DNA from: Massilia sp. METH4
Lineage (GTDB): Bacteria > Pseudomonadota > Gammaproteobacteria > Burkholderiales > Burkholderiaceae_D
Reading direction: 5' to 3'
NCBI RefSeq assembly: GCF_037094685.1
Contig: NZ_CP146614.1
Span: 1,798,001 to 1,862,000, forward strand
Length of the DNA stretch: 64,000 nt
Of this stretch, positions 27,383 to 37,430 are shown piece by piece (position 1 is the stretch's first letter; every line of letters starts with the position of its first letter). The position numbers and the translations under genes were made by a program. The notes under the pieces were generated by a model that saw nothing but the letters and a program-made list of their open reading frames with translations, did not search any database and was not told the origin of the DNA.

Positions 27383-27670
27383 TCAGGCGCGCGACGCCAG
27401 CGCCTGCAGTTCGGCCGCTTCGCTCGGCGACGCCTTGTGCGAGTTCATCATCCGCTTGAGCATGGCCGCATCGCGCATCTGGCGGCGCTGCAGGCGTTGT
27501 TCCTTCGTCAGTTTCGGCTTCACCAGCAGCACGGCGGCCAGCGCCAGCCCGCGCAGCAGCGGCTTGAACAGCACCAGGAAACCCACGGCGGCGGCGCAGG
27601 CCACGAGCACTTGCAGCGCATCGCCGACACTCAGCGGTAGAAATTGGGCTGCGGAAAGGAAATTGGACAT
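27383..27670 (-). CDS. Small membrane protein of unknown function
   Basis: 95 residues with one long or two adjacent hydrophobic segments (VGDALQVLVACAAAVGFLVL, LLRGLALAAVLLV) followed by a basic cytoplasmic tail (KPKLTKEQRLQRRQMRDAAM). Family not recognised. Divergent from a LysR regulator across 107 bp, which may control it. Confidence 0.6.
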   Translation of the reverse strand: MSNFLSAAQFLPLSVGDALQVLVACAAAVGFLVLFKPLLRGLALAAVLLVKPKLTKEQRLQRRQMRDAAMLKRMMNSHKASPSEAAELQALASRA

Positions 27671-27777
27671 ATCTTTTGCGGTTTACGTATAGAATCAACG
27701 TAACTATAGTGCAGCGCAACATATCAATCCAATTCTGTTTCCCAATATAAATCATCACCCCTCTGAATGACTGAACC

Positions 27778-28746
27778 ATGAGTTTTCTGACACTGGACTT
27801 GAACCTGCTGCGTGTTTTCGATGCCGTGATGACGGAGCAAAACCTGACCCGGGCCGCTGGCCACCTGGCAATGACGCAACCGGCAGTGTCGAACGCGATC
27901 AAGCGCTTGCGCGAAAGCCTGGGGGATGAATTGCTGATCCGTACCGCCTATGGCGTGAAGCCCACGCCGCGCGCCGAAGCGCTGTGGCCGACGGTGCGCA
28001 GCGCCCTCGCTTCCCTGGAATCGGCGGTGGCGCCCGGTTCGTTCGACGTCTCGAAAGCCCACGCCACCTTCCGCCTGGCGATGGCCGATGCGACCGCGGC
28101 CTTCTTCCTGCCGTCGCTGATGCGCTCGATCGAAGCGGAAGCCCCCGGCATCAACGTGCGCATGGTACCGCTCACTACCCGCGAACCGCGCCCGATGCTG
28201 CTGCGCGGCGACATCGACCTGGCGGTCGGCTTCTTCCCCGGCGTGGCGGCGCAGCTGTCGTATGAAACGGCGTCGCCGATCCGCCATGAGCGGCTGTATT
28301 CGGGTATCTACGTGTGCGTGATGCGCCGCAACCACCCGCTGGCGAAGGAAGAACTGACGCTGGACAGCTACTGCGCCGCCAACCACCTGCTGGTGAGTTT
28401 CTCGGGCCGCGCCCACGGCCTGGTGGACGAGGCGCTGGCGCAACTGCAGCGCGAACGCCGCATCCTGCTGACGGTGAACCAGTTCTTCACCGCGGGCCGC
28501 GTGGTGGCGAACTCCGACCTCATCACGGTGCTGCCGAAGCACCTGATCGCCTCCACCGGTATGACGGACGCGCTCGTGTACAAGGAATTGCCGTTCACCT
28601 TGCCGGCCGTGCACCTGGACATGCTGTGGCACGAACGCGATGCCCGCAGCCCCGCCCACAAATGGCTGCGCGCCCAGCTCGAAAGCATGCAGCAGGTGGC
28701 GCAGCGCGTGGCGCCGGGGACGTTGCCGAAGGCTGATACGCACTAA
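27778..28746 (+). CDS. LysR-family transcriptional regulator
   Basis: 322 residues: N-terminal helix-turn-helix (LNLLRVFDAVMTEQNLTRAA, MTQPAVSNAIKRLRESLGDE) and periplasmic-binding-like effector domain (FRLAMADATAAFFLPSLMRS). The D-L-N-L-L-x-V-F start resembles the NodD/LeuO/NahR branch of LysR proteins, often linked to aromatic catabolism. Inducer and targets unknown. Confidence 0.92.
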   Translation: MSFLTLDLNLLRVFDAVMTEQNLTRAAGHLAMTQPAVSNAIKRLRESLGDELLIRTAYGVKPTPRAEALWPTVRSALASLESAVAPGSFDVSKAHATFRLAMADATAAFFLPSLMRSIEAEAPGINVRMVPLTTREPRPMLLRGDIDLAVGFFPGVAAQLSYETASPIRHERLYSGIYVCVMRRNHPLAKEELTLDSYCAANHLLVSFSGRAHGLVDEALAQLQRERRILLTVNQFFTAGRVVANSDLITVLPKHLIASTGMTDALVYKELPFTLPAVHLDMLWHERDARSPAHKWLRAQLESMQQVAQRVAPGTLPKADTH

Positions 28747-28763
28747 ATTTGCAAAAGAGAACC

Positions 28764-28806
28764 GGTGTCGTACACCATTTTTCGATGAAAAATGGTGTAC
28801 GACACC
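28764..28806. repeat. Double-palindrome hairpin, GGTGTCGTACACC type
   Basis: Perfect 20-bp inverted arms (starting GGTGTCGTACACC) with a GAT loop, between two convergent genes. Each arm is itself nearly palindromic. Same design as the elements at 50836-50875 and 50897-50939. May also terminate both genes. Confidence 0.7.
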
Positions 28807-28818
28807 AAGACGCAAGCT

Positions 28819-30357
28819 CTACTTCTCCGCCGACCGGTAGCCGATCCGGAACCCGCCCCAGTGCTTGCCGTGCACAAAGATCGGCGCCGACAGGTCGTGC
28901 ATCACTTCCCCCGTATCCCGTTTATAGGTCTGCAGCAGGAAGGGCCGCGTGTTGCTGCCGCAGCGCTTGCCGGTGCGGTCCGTGAAGATGCGTTTCGTGC
29001 GGTTGTTGACGATATCGACGTCGTAATTGCCCGTCAGCGGCTGCGAATATTTCCGGTTGTGCGTGGGGAAGTAGCCCTGGTCGTCGACGGCGCCGGCGTA
29101 CGCCAGTTGCGGCATCGCGGCCAGCAGGCCTTCCTGCAGGGGCGGCAGCACCCGGTCGGTGAACTTGTCGAACTGCGTGGTGTACTTGGGCGGGTTGGTG
29201 CCGGCGATCGGCTGGTAGCGCCGGTCGAACAGCGCTTCGCGGGTGATCTGCCTGCTGGCGATCGCTTCCTCGAAGATGCGGCCCACTTCCGCGGCCGCGC
29301 GCTGGGCCGCCGCGCGGACGGCGTCGTGCGACGTGGGCACGTCCGCCTCGGCCAGCGCGCCGGCGATGATCTCGGCGCGGTCGGCCAGCGCCATCGCGGA
29401 AGCGGCCACGCGCGGCAGCTCGCGGTCGGTGGAGAGCATGCTGTCGCGGATGCGCGCGATCGCATCGGCGATCACCTGCGCGGTCGCCACCTGCTCGCGC
29501 GAGGCACGGGCAATCTCGTCGATTTCCTTTTCCGCCGCGCCCGACGATTGCTCGATATTGGCCAGCAGGCCGTGCACGGTGCGCACATTGCCGGCCGCCT
29601 GGCTGACGGCGTCCGCCAGCGACGTCATGCCCGTGCTGGCCTTGTTCGCCTCGTCATTGATTTCGCGCACCATCTGGCTGATCTCGTCCGTGGCGGCCTT
29701 CGTGCGCTGCGCCAGCTGGCGCACCTCGCCGGCCACCACCGCAAAGCCACGCCCCTGTTCGCCGGCACGGGCCGCCTCGATGGCGGCGTTCAGCGCCAGC
29801 AGGTTGGTGCGGGCGGAAATCTCCGAAATCGCGTCCGTGAAACCGGCGATGCGGCTTGCCTTCTCGCGCAGCGCGGCCATCGTGTCCGCCGCTGTCCGCG
29901 CCTGCGTACTGGCGCCGGAGATGCGCGACAGGCCGTCGTCCGCCTCGGCGCGGCCGGCGACCGTTTCTTCGCGCACGCGGTGCGCGACAGCGGACGCGCG
30001 CTCGGCATTGGCGGCGATCTGGCCCGTGGTGGCGGTGTTCTGGCGGGTGGCGGTGGCGATGCTGCCGGAGGTATAGACATCCTCGCCGATCTTTTTCTTG
30101 ATCGAATCGACGAAATACGACGTCTCGGCCGCGCCGATCATGATCGCGTCGATTTCATTGCCGACCGTGGCGGCGAAGCGGCGCGGACCGTCGTCGGCCC
30201 TGCCGCGACCGGCGAAGCGGGCGACCGGCACCGCGATGGCCACCGCCAGCACGGCCGGCCACAAGGCCGCGTTACCGAAGCTCAGCCAGGCGGGCACAAT
30301 GCCGGCCGCCATGGCACCCGCGGCCCAGGCCGCCTGTTGCACTGCTGCGCGCTGCAT
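28819..30357 (-). CDS. Methyl-accepting chemotaxis protein with C-terminal sensor
   Basis: 512 residues. Two short hydrophobic segments at the N-terminus (about 8-50, [20 protein letters not shown] and [17 protein letters not shown]) have almost no periplasmic loop. The signalling hairpin follows ([38 protein letters not shown], about 165-205). After the coiled coil, residues 360-510 form a separate C-terminal domain ([40 protein letters not shown]) like a Cache/PAS-related sensor seen in atypical receptors. Sensing is therefore probably cytoplasmic. GGAGGAG lies 6 bp before the ATG. Signal unknown. Confidence 0.85.
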   Translation of the reverse strand: MQRAAVQQAAWAAGAMAAGIVPAWLSFGNAALWPAVLAVAIAVPVARFAGRGRADDGPRRFAATVGNEIDAIMIGAAETSYFVDSIKKKIGEDVYTSGSIATATRQNTATTGQIAANAERASAVAHRVREETVAGRAEADDGLSRISGASTQARTAADTMAALREKASRIAGFTDAISEISARTNLLALNAAIEAARAGEQGRGFAVVAGEVRQLAQRTKAATDEISQMVREINDEANKASTGMTSLADAVSQAAGNVRTVHGLLANIEQSSGAAEKEIDEIARASREQVATAQVIADAIARIRDSMLSTDRELPRVAASAMALADRAEIIAGALAEADVPTSHDAVRAAAQRAAAEVGRIFEEAIASRQITREALFDRRYQPIAGTNPPKYTTQFDKFTDRVLPPLQEGLLAAMPQLAYAGAVDDQGYFPTHNRKYSQPLTGNYDVDIVNNRTKRIFTDRTGKRCGSNTRPFLLQTYKRDTGEVMHDLSAPIFVHGKHWGGFRIGYRSAEK

Positions 30358-30396
30358 CTCGTCTCCTCCGGCGCGGCGCCGGGAGACGGGCCGCGC

Positions 30397-30852
30397 TCAT
30401 TTGATGGGCAACTTGCTGGTATTCTTCACTTCTTCCATTACCGCATAAGTATGGGTCTCGCGCACGCCTTTTTGCAACAAAGTTTTCCCCAGGAACTCAC
30501 GATAGGCGGCCATGTCCTTCACGCGCGCCTTCACCAGGTAATCGAAGCCGCCGGCCACCATATGGCATTCGAGCACCTCGGGGATCAGTTGTACGCTATG
30601 CTTGAACGCGTCGAAGACTTCCGGCGTGGTCCGGTCCAGCACGACTTCGATGAAGACCAGCAGCGAGACGTCCAGCAATTGCGGGTTCAGCTGCGCCGTG
30701 TAGCCCAGGATATAGCCTGAATCGTGCAGCTTGCGCACGCGTTCCAGGCAGGCCGCCGGTGACAGGTTCACCCGCGCGGCCAGTTCCACATTGCTGATGC
30801 GCCCGTCGCTCTGCAGCTCCATCAGGATTTTCTTACTGATCTTGTCCAGCAT
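30397..30852 (-). CDS. Lrp-family regulator, probable PutR
   Basis: 151 residues, very Lrp-like: LDKISKKILMELQSDGRISN, VNLSPAACLERVRKLHDSGY, and a RAM domain (VLECHMVAGGFDYLVKARVK). Divergent from putA, the arrangement of PutR/BkdR-type activators that respond to proline or branched-chain amino acids. A role in proline-dependent control of putA is inferred from position. Confidence 0.85.
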   Translation of the reverse strand: MLDKISKKILMELQSDGRISNVELAARVNLSPAACLERVRKLHDSGYILGYTAQLNPQLLDVSLLVFIEVVLDRTTPEVFDAFKHSVQLIPEVLECHMVAGGFDYLVKARVKDMAAYREFLGKTLLQKGVRETHTYAVMEEVKNTSKLPIK

Positions 30853-31070
30853 TCGATATCCCCACTATTAATTTTATTTGGTTAAATTCTCTCATCAAAA
30901 ATGTTGTATTGCTAGCCCCCGCGATTACCAGAATTAATCCAGAAGAATCCCGCATACAATCGAATCATTGGCAAGCGCCACCTTGACCGCCCACAGCACG
31001 CTCCGCAAACCAGCTTTGCCGAGCGTGTTTTGCTAGGTGGCAGCCTCAACCCTTGATCGAGATTCTTCCC

Positions 31071-34000
31071 ATGAATGCCCCAGTTCCCTTCAGCGCCCTG
31101 CAGGCCGAAATCCTGCGCGACCCATCTCCGCTGCGCGCGGCGGTCACGGCAGCTTACCGGCGCGACGAGCGCACCGCCGTGCAGTGGTTGCTGGCCCAGG
31201 TTCGCGACCGCGGCCAGGAGACCACGCAGGAGGCGCAAGCCCTGGCGCGTCGCCTTGTGACGGCCGTGCGCGAAAAGCGCACCCGCGCCTCCGGCGTCGA
31301 TGCGCTGATGCACCAGTTCTCGCTGTCCTCGGACGAGGGCGTGGCGCTGATGTGCCTTGCCGAAGCGTTGCTGCGCATTCCCGACCAGGCCACCGCCGAC
31401 CGCCTGATCGCGGACAAGATCAGCAAGGGCGACTGGCGCAAGCACCTGGGCGAGTCGCCTTCGCTGTTCGTCAACGCCGCCACCTGGGGCTTGCTGGTGA
31501 CGGGCAAGCTGGTCACTTCGTCCAGCGAGGAAAAACTGGGCTCGGCGATCACGCGGCTCATCGCCAAGGGCGGCGAACCGCTGATCCGCAAGGGCGTCGA
31601 CCTGGCCATGCGCATGCTGGGCAACCAGTTCGTGACGGGCCAGACGATCGAGGAAGCCATCAGGAATGGCCGCGACAACGAGGCGCGCGGCTACCGTTAT
31701 TCCTATGACATGCTGGGCGAGGCGGCGCTGACGGAGGCGGATGCGGCCAGCTACTACGCGTCGTACGAAAAGGCGATCCATGCGATCGGCCGGGCGTCGA
31801 ACGGCCGCGGCATCCGTAATGGCCCCGGTATTTCCGTGAAACTGTCGGCGCTGCACCCGCGCTACAGCCGCGCCCAGCGCGAGCGCGTGATGGCCGAACT
31901 GTTGCCGCGGCTGCGCGCGCTGGTGTTGCTGGCCAAGGGCTACGACATCGGCCTGAACATCGACGCGGAAGAGGCCGACCGCCTGGAACTGTCGCTCGAC
32001 CTGATGGAGGCGCTGGCACATGATCCAGACCTGGCCGGCTTCGACGGCATCGGCTTCGTCGTCCAGGCGTACCAGAAGCGTTGCCCGTTCGTCATCGATT
32101 ACCTCGTCGACCTGGCGCGGCGCAGCGGGCGCAAGTTCATGATCCGCCTCGTGAAAGGCGCCTATTGGGATGCGGAAGTCAAGCGCGCCCAGGTGGAAGG
32201 CATGCCGGGCTATCCCGTGTATACCCGCAAGGTGTACACGGACGTATCGTACCTGGCGTGCGCGCAGCGCCTGTTGGCGGCCACGGACGTGATCTACCCG
32301 CAGTTCGCTACGCACAATGCGCAAACGCTGTCGACGATCTACACGTGGGCGAAGCGCGACGGCATCGACGCCTACGAATTCCAGTGCCTGCACGGCATGG
32401 GGGAGACGCTGTACGACCAGGTCGTGGGCAAGGACAAGCTGGACAAGGCCTGCCGCATCTACGCCCCGGTCGGCACCCATGAAACGCTGCTGGCCTACCT
32501 GGTGCGCCGCCTGCTCGAAAACGGCGCCAATTCCTCCTTCGTCAGCCAGATCGTCGACGAGGGCATTCCCGTCGATGCACTGATCCAGAATCCGCTCGAC
32601 GTTGCCCGGCAGCTTGGCGGCGCGCCGCACGCGGCCATTCCACTGCCGCTCGACCTGTTCGGTGCCGAACGCAAGAACTCGGAAGGCCTCGACCTGTCGA
32701 ACGAGGACGTGCTGCGCGAAGTGTCGAACGCGCTGGCGCAGCCGCGCACGTGGCAGGCGTCGCCGTTGCTGGCCATCCCGCCCGAAGCGGACCAGCCCGC
32801 CCAGCCTGTCATCAATCCCGCCCAGAAGGCCGACCTGGTCGGCCATGTGACGGAGGCGACCGCGGGGGACGTGGAGCGGGCGCTGGCCAGCGCCAGCGCG
32901 GCGGCGATGGACTGGCAGACGGTCGAGCCGTCGGCGCGCGCCGATGCGCTGATGCGGGCAGCCGACCTGTACGAGCACCACAAGCTCGAGCTGATGGCGC
33001 TGGCGATCCGCGAAGCGGGCAAGTCGCTGCCGAACGCCATTGCCGAGGTGCGCGAGGCCGTCGATTTCCTGCGCTACTACGCCCAGCAGGTGCGGCACGA
33101 GAAGAATGTGCTGGCGCTGGGTCCCGTGACCTGCATCAGCCCGTGGAATTTCCCGCTGGCGATCTTTACGGGGCAGGTGGCGGCGGCGTTGGCAGCCGGC
33201 AACGTGGTCCTGGCCAAGCCGGCCGAGCAGACGCCGCTGATCGCCCACCGCGCCGTCGAGTTGCTGCACGAAGCCGGCATCCCGCGCACCGCGCTGCAAT
33301 ACCTGCCGGGCCGCGGCGAAGTGGTCGGCGCCGGCCTGTGCAACGATGCGCGCGTCAAAGGCGTGATCTTCACGGGGTCGACGGAAGTGGCGCAGCTGAT
33401 CAACCGCGTGCTCGCCAGGCGCGCCGTGGCGGAACATTGCGACATTGCGCTGATCGCCGAGACGGGCGGGCAGAACGCCATGATCGTCGATTCGTCGTCG
33501 CTGCCGGAGCAGGTGGTGCAGGATGCGATCTCGTCCGCGTTCGACAGTGCCGGCCAGCGCTGCTCCGCGCTGCGCGTGCTGTTCCTGCAGGACGATATCG
33601 CCGACAAGACGATCAAGATGCTGAAAGGGGCGATGAGCGAGCTGAAGATCGGCAGCCCGGACCGTCTGGTGACCGATATCGGCCCCGTCATCGATGCCGA
33701 GGCCCAGCAAAACCTGCTGGCGCACATCGAAAAGACGAAACGCACGTGCGTGGCGCACTTCTCGCTGGGCTTGCCGGGGGAGGCGGACGGCACCTTCGTG
33801 CCACCGACCGTCCTGGAAATCCGTTCCCTGGCCGAGCTGACGAAGGAAGTGTTCGGCCCCGTGATGCACGTCATCCGCTACCAGCGCAGCGAATTGCCGA
33901 AGGTAGTGGACCAGATCAATGCCAGCGGCTTCGGCCTCACCCTGGGCGTACATTCCCGCATCGACGAAACCATCGCCTACATCACGTCGCGCGCCCATGT

Positions 34001-34706
34001 GGGCAATATCTACGTGAACCGCAATATCGTCGGCGCCGTCGTCGGGGTGCAACCGTTTGGCGGAGAAGGGAAGTCGGGCACCGGACCGAAGGCGGGTGGC
34101 CCGCTGTACCTGAAGCGCTTGCAGCGCGCCGCCGCGCAGGCAGAAGCGCATGCGCGCCAGTCGTCGCCCAGCGTGGATGCGCTCGTCGTCTGGGCGAAGG
34201 CCAAGGGCAAGGAGCGCGCGGCGGCGCTGGCCGAGCAGTACGTGCGCGCGACGCCGCTCGGCACCGAGATCCAACTGCCTGGCCCGACCGGTGAACGCAA
34301 TACCCTGCGCTACGAGGCGCGGGGCACGATCGCCTGTTTCGCCGATACGCAGGACGCACTGCTGAACCAGCTGGCCGCCGTGCTGGCGACGGGGAACCGG
34401 GCCGTGATCGTTGCCCACGCCACGTCCCTCGTGCCGGCCGACCTGCCGGCGGCGGTACAGGACCGGCTGGAAGTGGTCGGCAACCTGGAAGCGTTGAAGG
34501 ACACGTTCCAGATCGCGCTGGTCGAGGCATCGATGTCGGCGCCGGTACGGGTGCCGCTGGCTGAACGGGACGGCGCGATCGTGTCCGTCATCGACACGAC
34601 GCCGGAAAGCCCGATCCCGCTGTGGCGGCTGATCGCGGAGCGGGCATTGTGTGTCAACACGACGGCAGCCGGCGGCAACGCCAGCCTGATGACATTGGCG
34701 ACGTAA
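31071..34706 (+). CDS. putA: PutA proline dehydrogenase / P5C dehydrogenase
   Basis: 1211 residues, a trifunctional-length PutA. The proline dehydrogenase barrel (about 150-460) carries VKLSALHPRYSRAQRERVM and MIRLVKGAYWDAEVKRAQVE. The aldehyde dehydrogenase half (about 530-1010) has the NAD/active-site segments PVTCISPWNFPLAIFTG, FTGSTEVAQ, AETGGQNAMIVDSSS and catalytic Cys in SAGQRCSALRVLF. The long C-terminal extension is typical of class B/C PutA. Whether the N-terminal DNA-binding RHH domain is present is doubtful: the first 60 residues lack an obvious ribbon motif. Converts proline to glutamate at the membrane with FAD and NAD. Start at MNAPVPFS. Divergent from the Lrp-type regulator. 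Confidence 0.97.
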   Translation: MNAPVPFSALQAEILRDPSPLRAAVTAAYRRDERTAVQWLLAQVRDRGQETTQEAQALARRLVTAVREKRTRASGVDALMHQFSLSSDEGVALMCLAEALLRIPDQATADRLIADKISKGDWRKHLGESPSLFVNAATWGLLVTGKLVTSSSEEKLGSAITRLIAKGGEPLIRKGVDLAMRMLGNQFVTGQTIEEAIRNGRDNEARGYRYSYDMLGEAALTEADAASYYASYEKAIHAIGRASNGRGIRNGPGISVKLSALHPRYSRAQRERVMAELLPRLRALVLLAKGYDIGLNIDAEEADRLELSLDLMEALAHDPDLAGFDGIGFVVQAYQKRCPFVIDYLVDLARRSGRKFMIRLVKGAYWDAEVKRAQVEGMPGYPVYTRKVYTDVSYLACAQRLLAATDVIYPQFATHNAQTLSTIYTWAKRDGIDAYEFQCLHGMGETLYDQVVGKDKLDKACRIYAPVGTHETLLAYLVRRLLENGANSSFVSQIVDEGIPVDALIQNPLDVARQLGGAPHAAIPLPLDLFGAERKNSEGLDLSNEDVLREVSNALAQPRTWQASPLLAIPPEADQPAQPVINPAQKADLVGHVTEATAGDVERALASASAAAMDWQTVEPSARADALMRAADLYEHHKLELMALAIREAGKSLPNAIAEVREAVDFLRYYAQQVRHEKNVLALGPVTCISPWNFPLAIFTGQVAAALAAGNVVLAKPAEQTPLIAHRAVELLHEAGIPRTALQYLPGRGEVVGAGLCNDARVKGVIFTGSTEVAQLINRVLARRAVAEHCDIALIAETGGQNAMIVDSSSLPEQVVQDAISSAFDSAGQRCSALRVLFLQDDIADKTIKMLKGAMSELKIGSPDRLVTDIGPVIDAEAQQNLLAHIEKTKRTCVAHFSLGLPGEADGTFVPPTVLEIRSLAELTKEVFGPVMHVIRYQRSELPKVVDQINASGFGLTLGVHSRIDETIAYITSRAHVGNIYVNRNIVGAVVGVQPFGGEGKSGTGPKAGGPLYLKRLQRAAAQAEAHARQSSPSVDALVVWAKAKGKERAAALAEQYVRATPLGTEIQLPGPTGERNTLRYEARGTIACFADTQDALLNQLAAVLATGNRAVIVAHATSLVPADLPAAVQDRLEVVGNLEALKDTFQIALVEASMSAPVRVPLAERDGAIVSVIDTTPESPIPLWRLIAERALCVNTTAAGGNASLMTLAT

Positions 34707-34726
34707 TCCGGCCCTCGACATGAAAC

Positions 34727-34751
34727 ATGGCGCTTCGGCGCCATCTTTTTT
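34727..34751 (+). terminator. putA terminator
   Basis: ATGGCGC-TTCG-GCGCCAT stem with tetraloop, then C and seven Ts, 20 bp after putA. Confidence 0.9.
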
Positions 34752-34860
34752 GCCTGAATGAAATGCGGATACGTCCAGGAAGCGTTTACAGCCCCTCCAG
34801 CGCGTTTCTAGAGACGAGTTCGTGTCCAGCCCCGTGACAGGCACCGGAGCCGGCAGGGGC

Positions 34861-35619
34861 TCATCTGGTGGCTCCCACAGGCTGCATGGCGCGGCAGAAG
34901 TGCTCGATGATGCCGAACGCATAGCGCGAGGCGACCGTTTTCACGAAATGCATGAAGTCGATGGCGGCATTTTCGTTGGCATTGTCCGAAATCGTGCGGA
35001 TCACGGCGAAGGGGATGCCCAGCTCGAAACACACCTGCGCCACCGCGGCGCCTTCCATCTCCACCGCGAGCAGGCCCGGCAAGGCGTTTTTAAGGGCCGC
35101 CAGGCGCACGCCGTCGTTGATGAACTGGTCGCCACTACCGATGAGGCCGCGATGCAGCGTGGGGCCGTTCTCGCCTTCCAGGAAGCAGGTGGCCGCATGG
35201 GCGAGCCGGGAACTCATCTCCAGGTCGCTCGGCAGGTGGGCCAGCCCCGTCAGCGGCACTTCGAAGCGGGCAAACAGCGGCGACGCATCCATATCGTGCT
35301 GGACCAGCGATTCCGCGATCACGACATCGCCCACCCGCACGGCGTAGTCGGCACTGCCGGCAACGCCCGTGAACAGGATGTGGGTAACTCCGAACCTTTC
35401 CACAAGCGTTGCGGCAGTCATTGCCGCGGCGACCTTGCCGATCCGCGACAGCACGGCAACCGTCTCCACGTTCCACAGGCTGCCCACCGTGTAATCGCGC
35501 ATGCCATGCGTGTGCCGGACAGGGTCTTGCATGGCCTGGATCACGCCTTCCTGCTCTTCCGCCAGGGCGGAGATGATGCCGAGCCGGGGTTTTTCGACCG
35601 TGGTTTGACTGTTGGTCAT
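34861..35619 (-). CDS. mtnN: 5'-methylthioadenosine/S-adenosylhomocysteine nucleosidase
   Basis: 252 residues of the PNP/UDP phosphorylase family: LGIISALAEEQEGVIQAMQD (catalytic Glu), FTGVAGSADYAVRVGDVVIA, and ALPGLLAVEMEGAAVAQVCF (ribose-binding Met-Glu). Cleaves MTA and SAH, recycling methylation by-products. Slightly longer than the E. coli enzyme (232). Confidence 0.92.
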   Translation of the reverse strand: MTNSQTTVEKPRLGIISALAEEQEGVIQAMQDPVRHTHGMRDYTVGSLWNVETVAVLSRIGKVAAAMTAATLVERFGVTHILFTGVAGSADYAVRVGDVVIAESLVQHDMDASPLFARFEVPLTGLAHLPSDLEMSSRLAHAATCFLEGENGPTLHRGLIGSGDQFINDGVRLAALKNALPGLLAVEMEGAAVAQVCFELGIPFAVIRTISDNANENAAIDFMHFVKTVASRYAFGIIEHFCRAMQPVGATR

Positions 35620-35659
35620 CGATTTCCAGGATACTGGACAGCGCTTTTTCGCTGCCGAA

Positions 35660-36370
35660 GCGCCGTTGGTTTACAAGAATAAGAATAAATATTTAAGCTG
35701 GTAGTAGATAGTAAACCAGGCAGGCATTGTGGATAAAGCTGTTAACATCCACAAAATCAGCGGTTTACCGGTTTCGCAACCAGTGGGACAAGGATTGTAT
35801 CCGCGCCGGACGAGTTCTGGACAAAAAACCGGTCTGCCAGCACAAAGGCGGTTTACGCACATCCGATCCTGTGGATATGCAAGAGCTTATCCACAGAACC
35901 TGCAAAAAATCAGCAATTTACTCCTCTCCAGCCTGCTCTCAACACGAGGCCAGGGTGCTTCGGCTCCCTTTTTGCGAGCAAAAACCAGCATGCAGTGATC
36001 CAGCTCAGTACGCGACGAACGTCACGGAACGGTTTGCCTTCGGAATTGTCGTAGGTAGACCGACCTGATTTTTTTTTCTGGCGGCGTTTTGCTCGATGCC
36101 GTCTGTGGCTCCGTGGCGACGCGCGAACGTCGTCGGGTTTACAAGAATAAGTAGATATATAAGCTGATAGTGGTTGTTAACAGATGCGGGTTTCTGTGGA
36201 TAAGCTGCTCAGCCCCTGAAAAATCAGCGGTTTACGTCTTGCACAACCACACTCGTAAACCTTGTATGGCCGAGGAACGGATTTTGGACAAAAATGGCGT
36301 TTCCCACATACCCGCGGTTTACGCACAAACGATGCCTGTGGATATCCATAAGCTTATCCACAAGCCTTTA
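35660..36370. other. Duplicated DnaA-box region, origin-like
   Basis: An intergenic block of about 700 bp made of two imperfect copies (about 35668-35900 and 36136-36365). Perfect DnaA boxes: TGTGGATAA at 35728-35736 and 36195-36203, TTATCCACA at 35887-35895 and 36354-36362; near matches TGTGGATAT at 35870-35878 and 36337-36345. The heptamer GGTTTAC (either strand) occurs at 35668, 35711, 35762, 35850, 36136, 36229, 36255 and 36316. Each copy begins with an AT-rich stretch (AAGAATAAGAATAAATATTT and AAGAATAAGTAGATATATAA), like an unwinding element. No dnaA gene is in view. Candidate replication origin, secondary DnaA-binding locus or origin-derived duplication. Confidence 0.55.
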
Positions 36371-36380
36371 GGAGACATTC

Positions 36381-37430
36381 ATGGAGTTGCGGTCCCTGTT
36401 CAGTGGTGCCATTTCCCATCCGATCATCCAGGGCCCGATGGCCGGTGGGTGCACGACCCCCGCCCTGGTGGCTGCCGTGTCGAATGCCGGCGCCCTCGGC
36501 TCGCTGGCTTGTTCGTTGCTGCCGCCGGACACCATCCGCCGCCAGGTGGCCGAGATCCGGCAACTCACCGCCAAGCCTTTCCTGCTGAATTTCTTTGTCC
36601 AGGAAATACCCCGCCCCAGCGGCGAAGAGGTGGCACACGCGGTGGAACTGCTCAAGCCGATCTGGTCATCGCTCGGGTGGAACGAGCTGGCGCTGCCGTT
36701 CAAATGGTGCGAAGACTTTTCCGCCCAGTTCGCGGCGCTGCTGGAACTGAAACCCGCCGCGGCCAGCTTCACGTTCGACATTCTTTCGGCCGACCAGGTG
36801 CGGCAGTTGCACGATGCCGGCATTCTCGTGATCGGTACCGCGACCCGGGTCGATGAAGCGCAGGCCTGGCAAGCGGTCGGCGCGGATGCGGTGATTGCCT
36901 CCGGCACGGAAGCGGGCGGCCATCGCGGAACCTTCATCGGCGACCAGCGCGATGCCACGCTGGACGCGATCGCCCTGCTGAAAGCGGTGGTGGCCGAGGT
37001 AACGATTCCGGTCATTTCGGCCGGCAATGTGATGACCGGGGCGGACATCCGCGAACGCATGGACCTCGGCGCGGCCGGCGTCCAGATGGGCACCGCGTTC
37101 ATGGTGACGGACGAAGCGGGCATCCATCCCGCCTACAAGCAACGCTTGCAGATTGCCGGCTCTTCGCCGACCCGGCTGACGCGCGCCTTTTCGGGCCGTT
37201 ACGCACGCGGTCTCGTCAACCGTTTCATGCGCGAGATGGAAGCGGTCGAAGACCAGGTGCCGGCTTATCCCGTGCAAAACGCCCTGACCGGGCCGATCCG
37301 GTTCGAGGCGGCCAAGCGCGGCGACACGGAACTGATGTCGCTGTGGTGCGGCACCGGTGTTGGGCGGACGCGACGAATGAGTGCGGCGCGCCTGGTGCAG
37401 ACGCTCGTCGAGGAAATAGCAAAGCAGTAA
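36381..37430 (+). CDS. Nitronate monooxygenase
   Basis: 349-residue FMN-dependent TIM barrel of the 2-nitropropane dioxygenase family: HPIIQGPMAGGCTTPALVAA, AVGADAVIASGTEAGGHRGT, VISAGNVMTGADIRERMDLG. Oxidises alkyl nitronates such as propionate-3-nitronate. Ribosome site TTAGGAG; the promoter must lie in the DnaA-box region just upstream. Confidence 0.9.
   Translation: MELRSLFSGAISHPIIQGPMAGGCTTPALVAAVSNAGALGSLACSLLPPDTIRRQVAEIRQLTAKPFLLNFFVQEIPRPSGEEVAHAVELLKPIWSSLGWNELALPFKWCEDFSAQFAALLELKPAAASFTFDILSADQVRQLHDAGILVIGTATRVDEAQAWQAVGADAVIASGTEAGGHRGTFIGDQRDATLDAIALLKAVVAEVTIPVISAGNVMTGADIRERMDLGAAGVQMGTAFMVTDEAGIHPAYKQRLQIAGSSPTRLTRAFSGRYARGLVNRFMREMEAVEDQVPAYPVQNALTGPIRFEAAKRGDTELMSLWCGTGVGRTRRMSAARLVQTLVEEIAKQ

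Noticed and set aside
31071..31250. Ribbon-helix-helix DNA-binding domain at the PutA N-terminus
   Set aside because: No clear RHH pattern in the first 60 residues, so autorepression by PutA was not claimed.
30912..34922. 1336-codon open frame antisense to putA
   Set aside because: Arg/His/Gln-rich composition and full overlap with a well-supported gene; a high-GC shadow frame.
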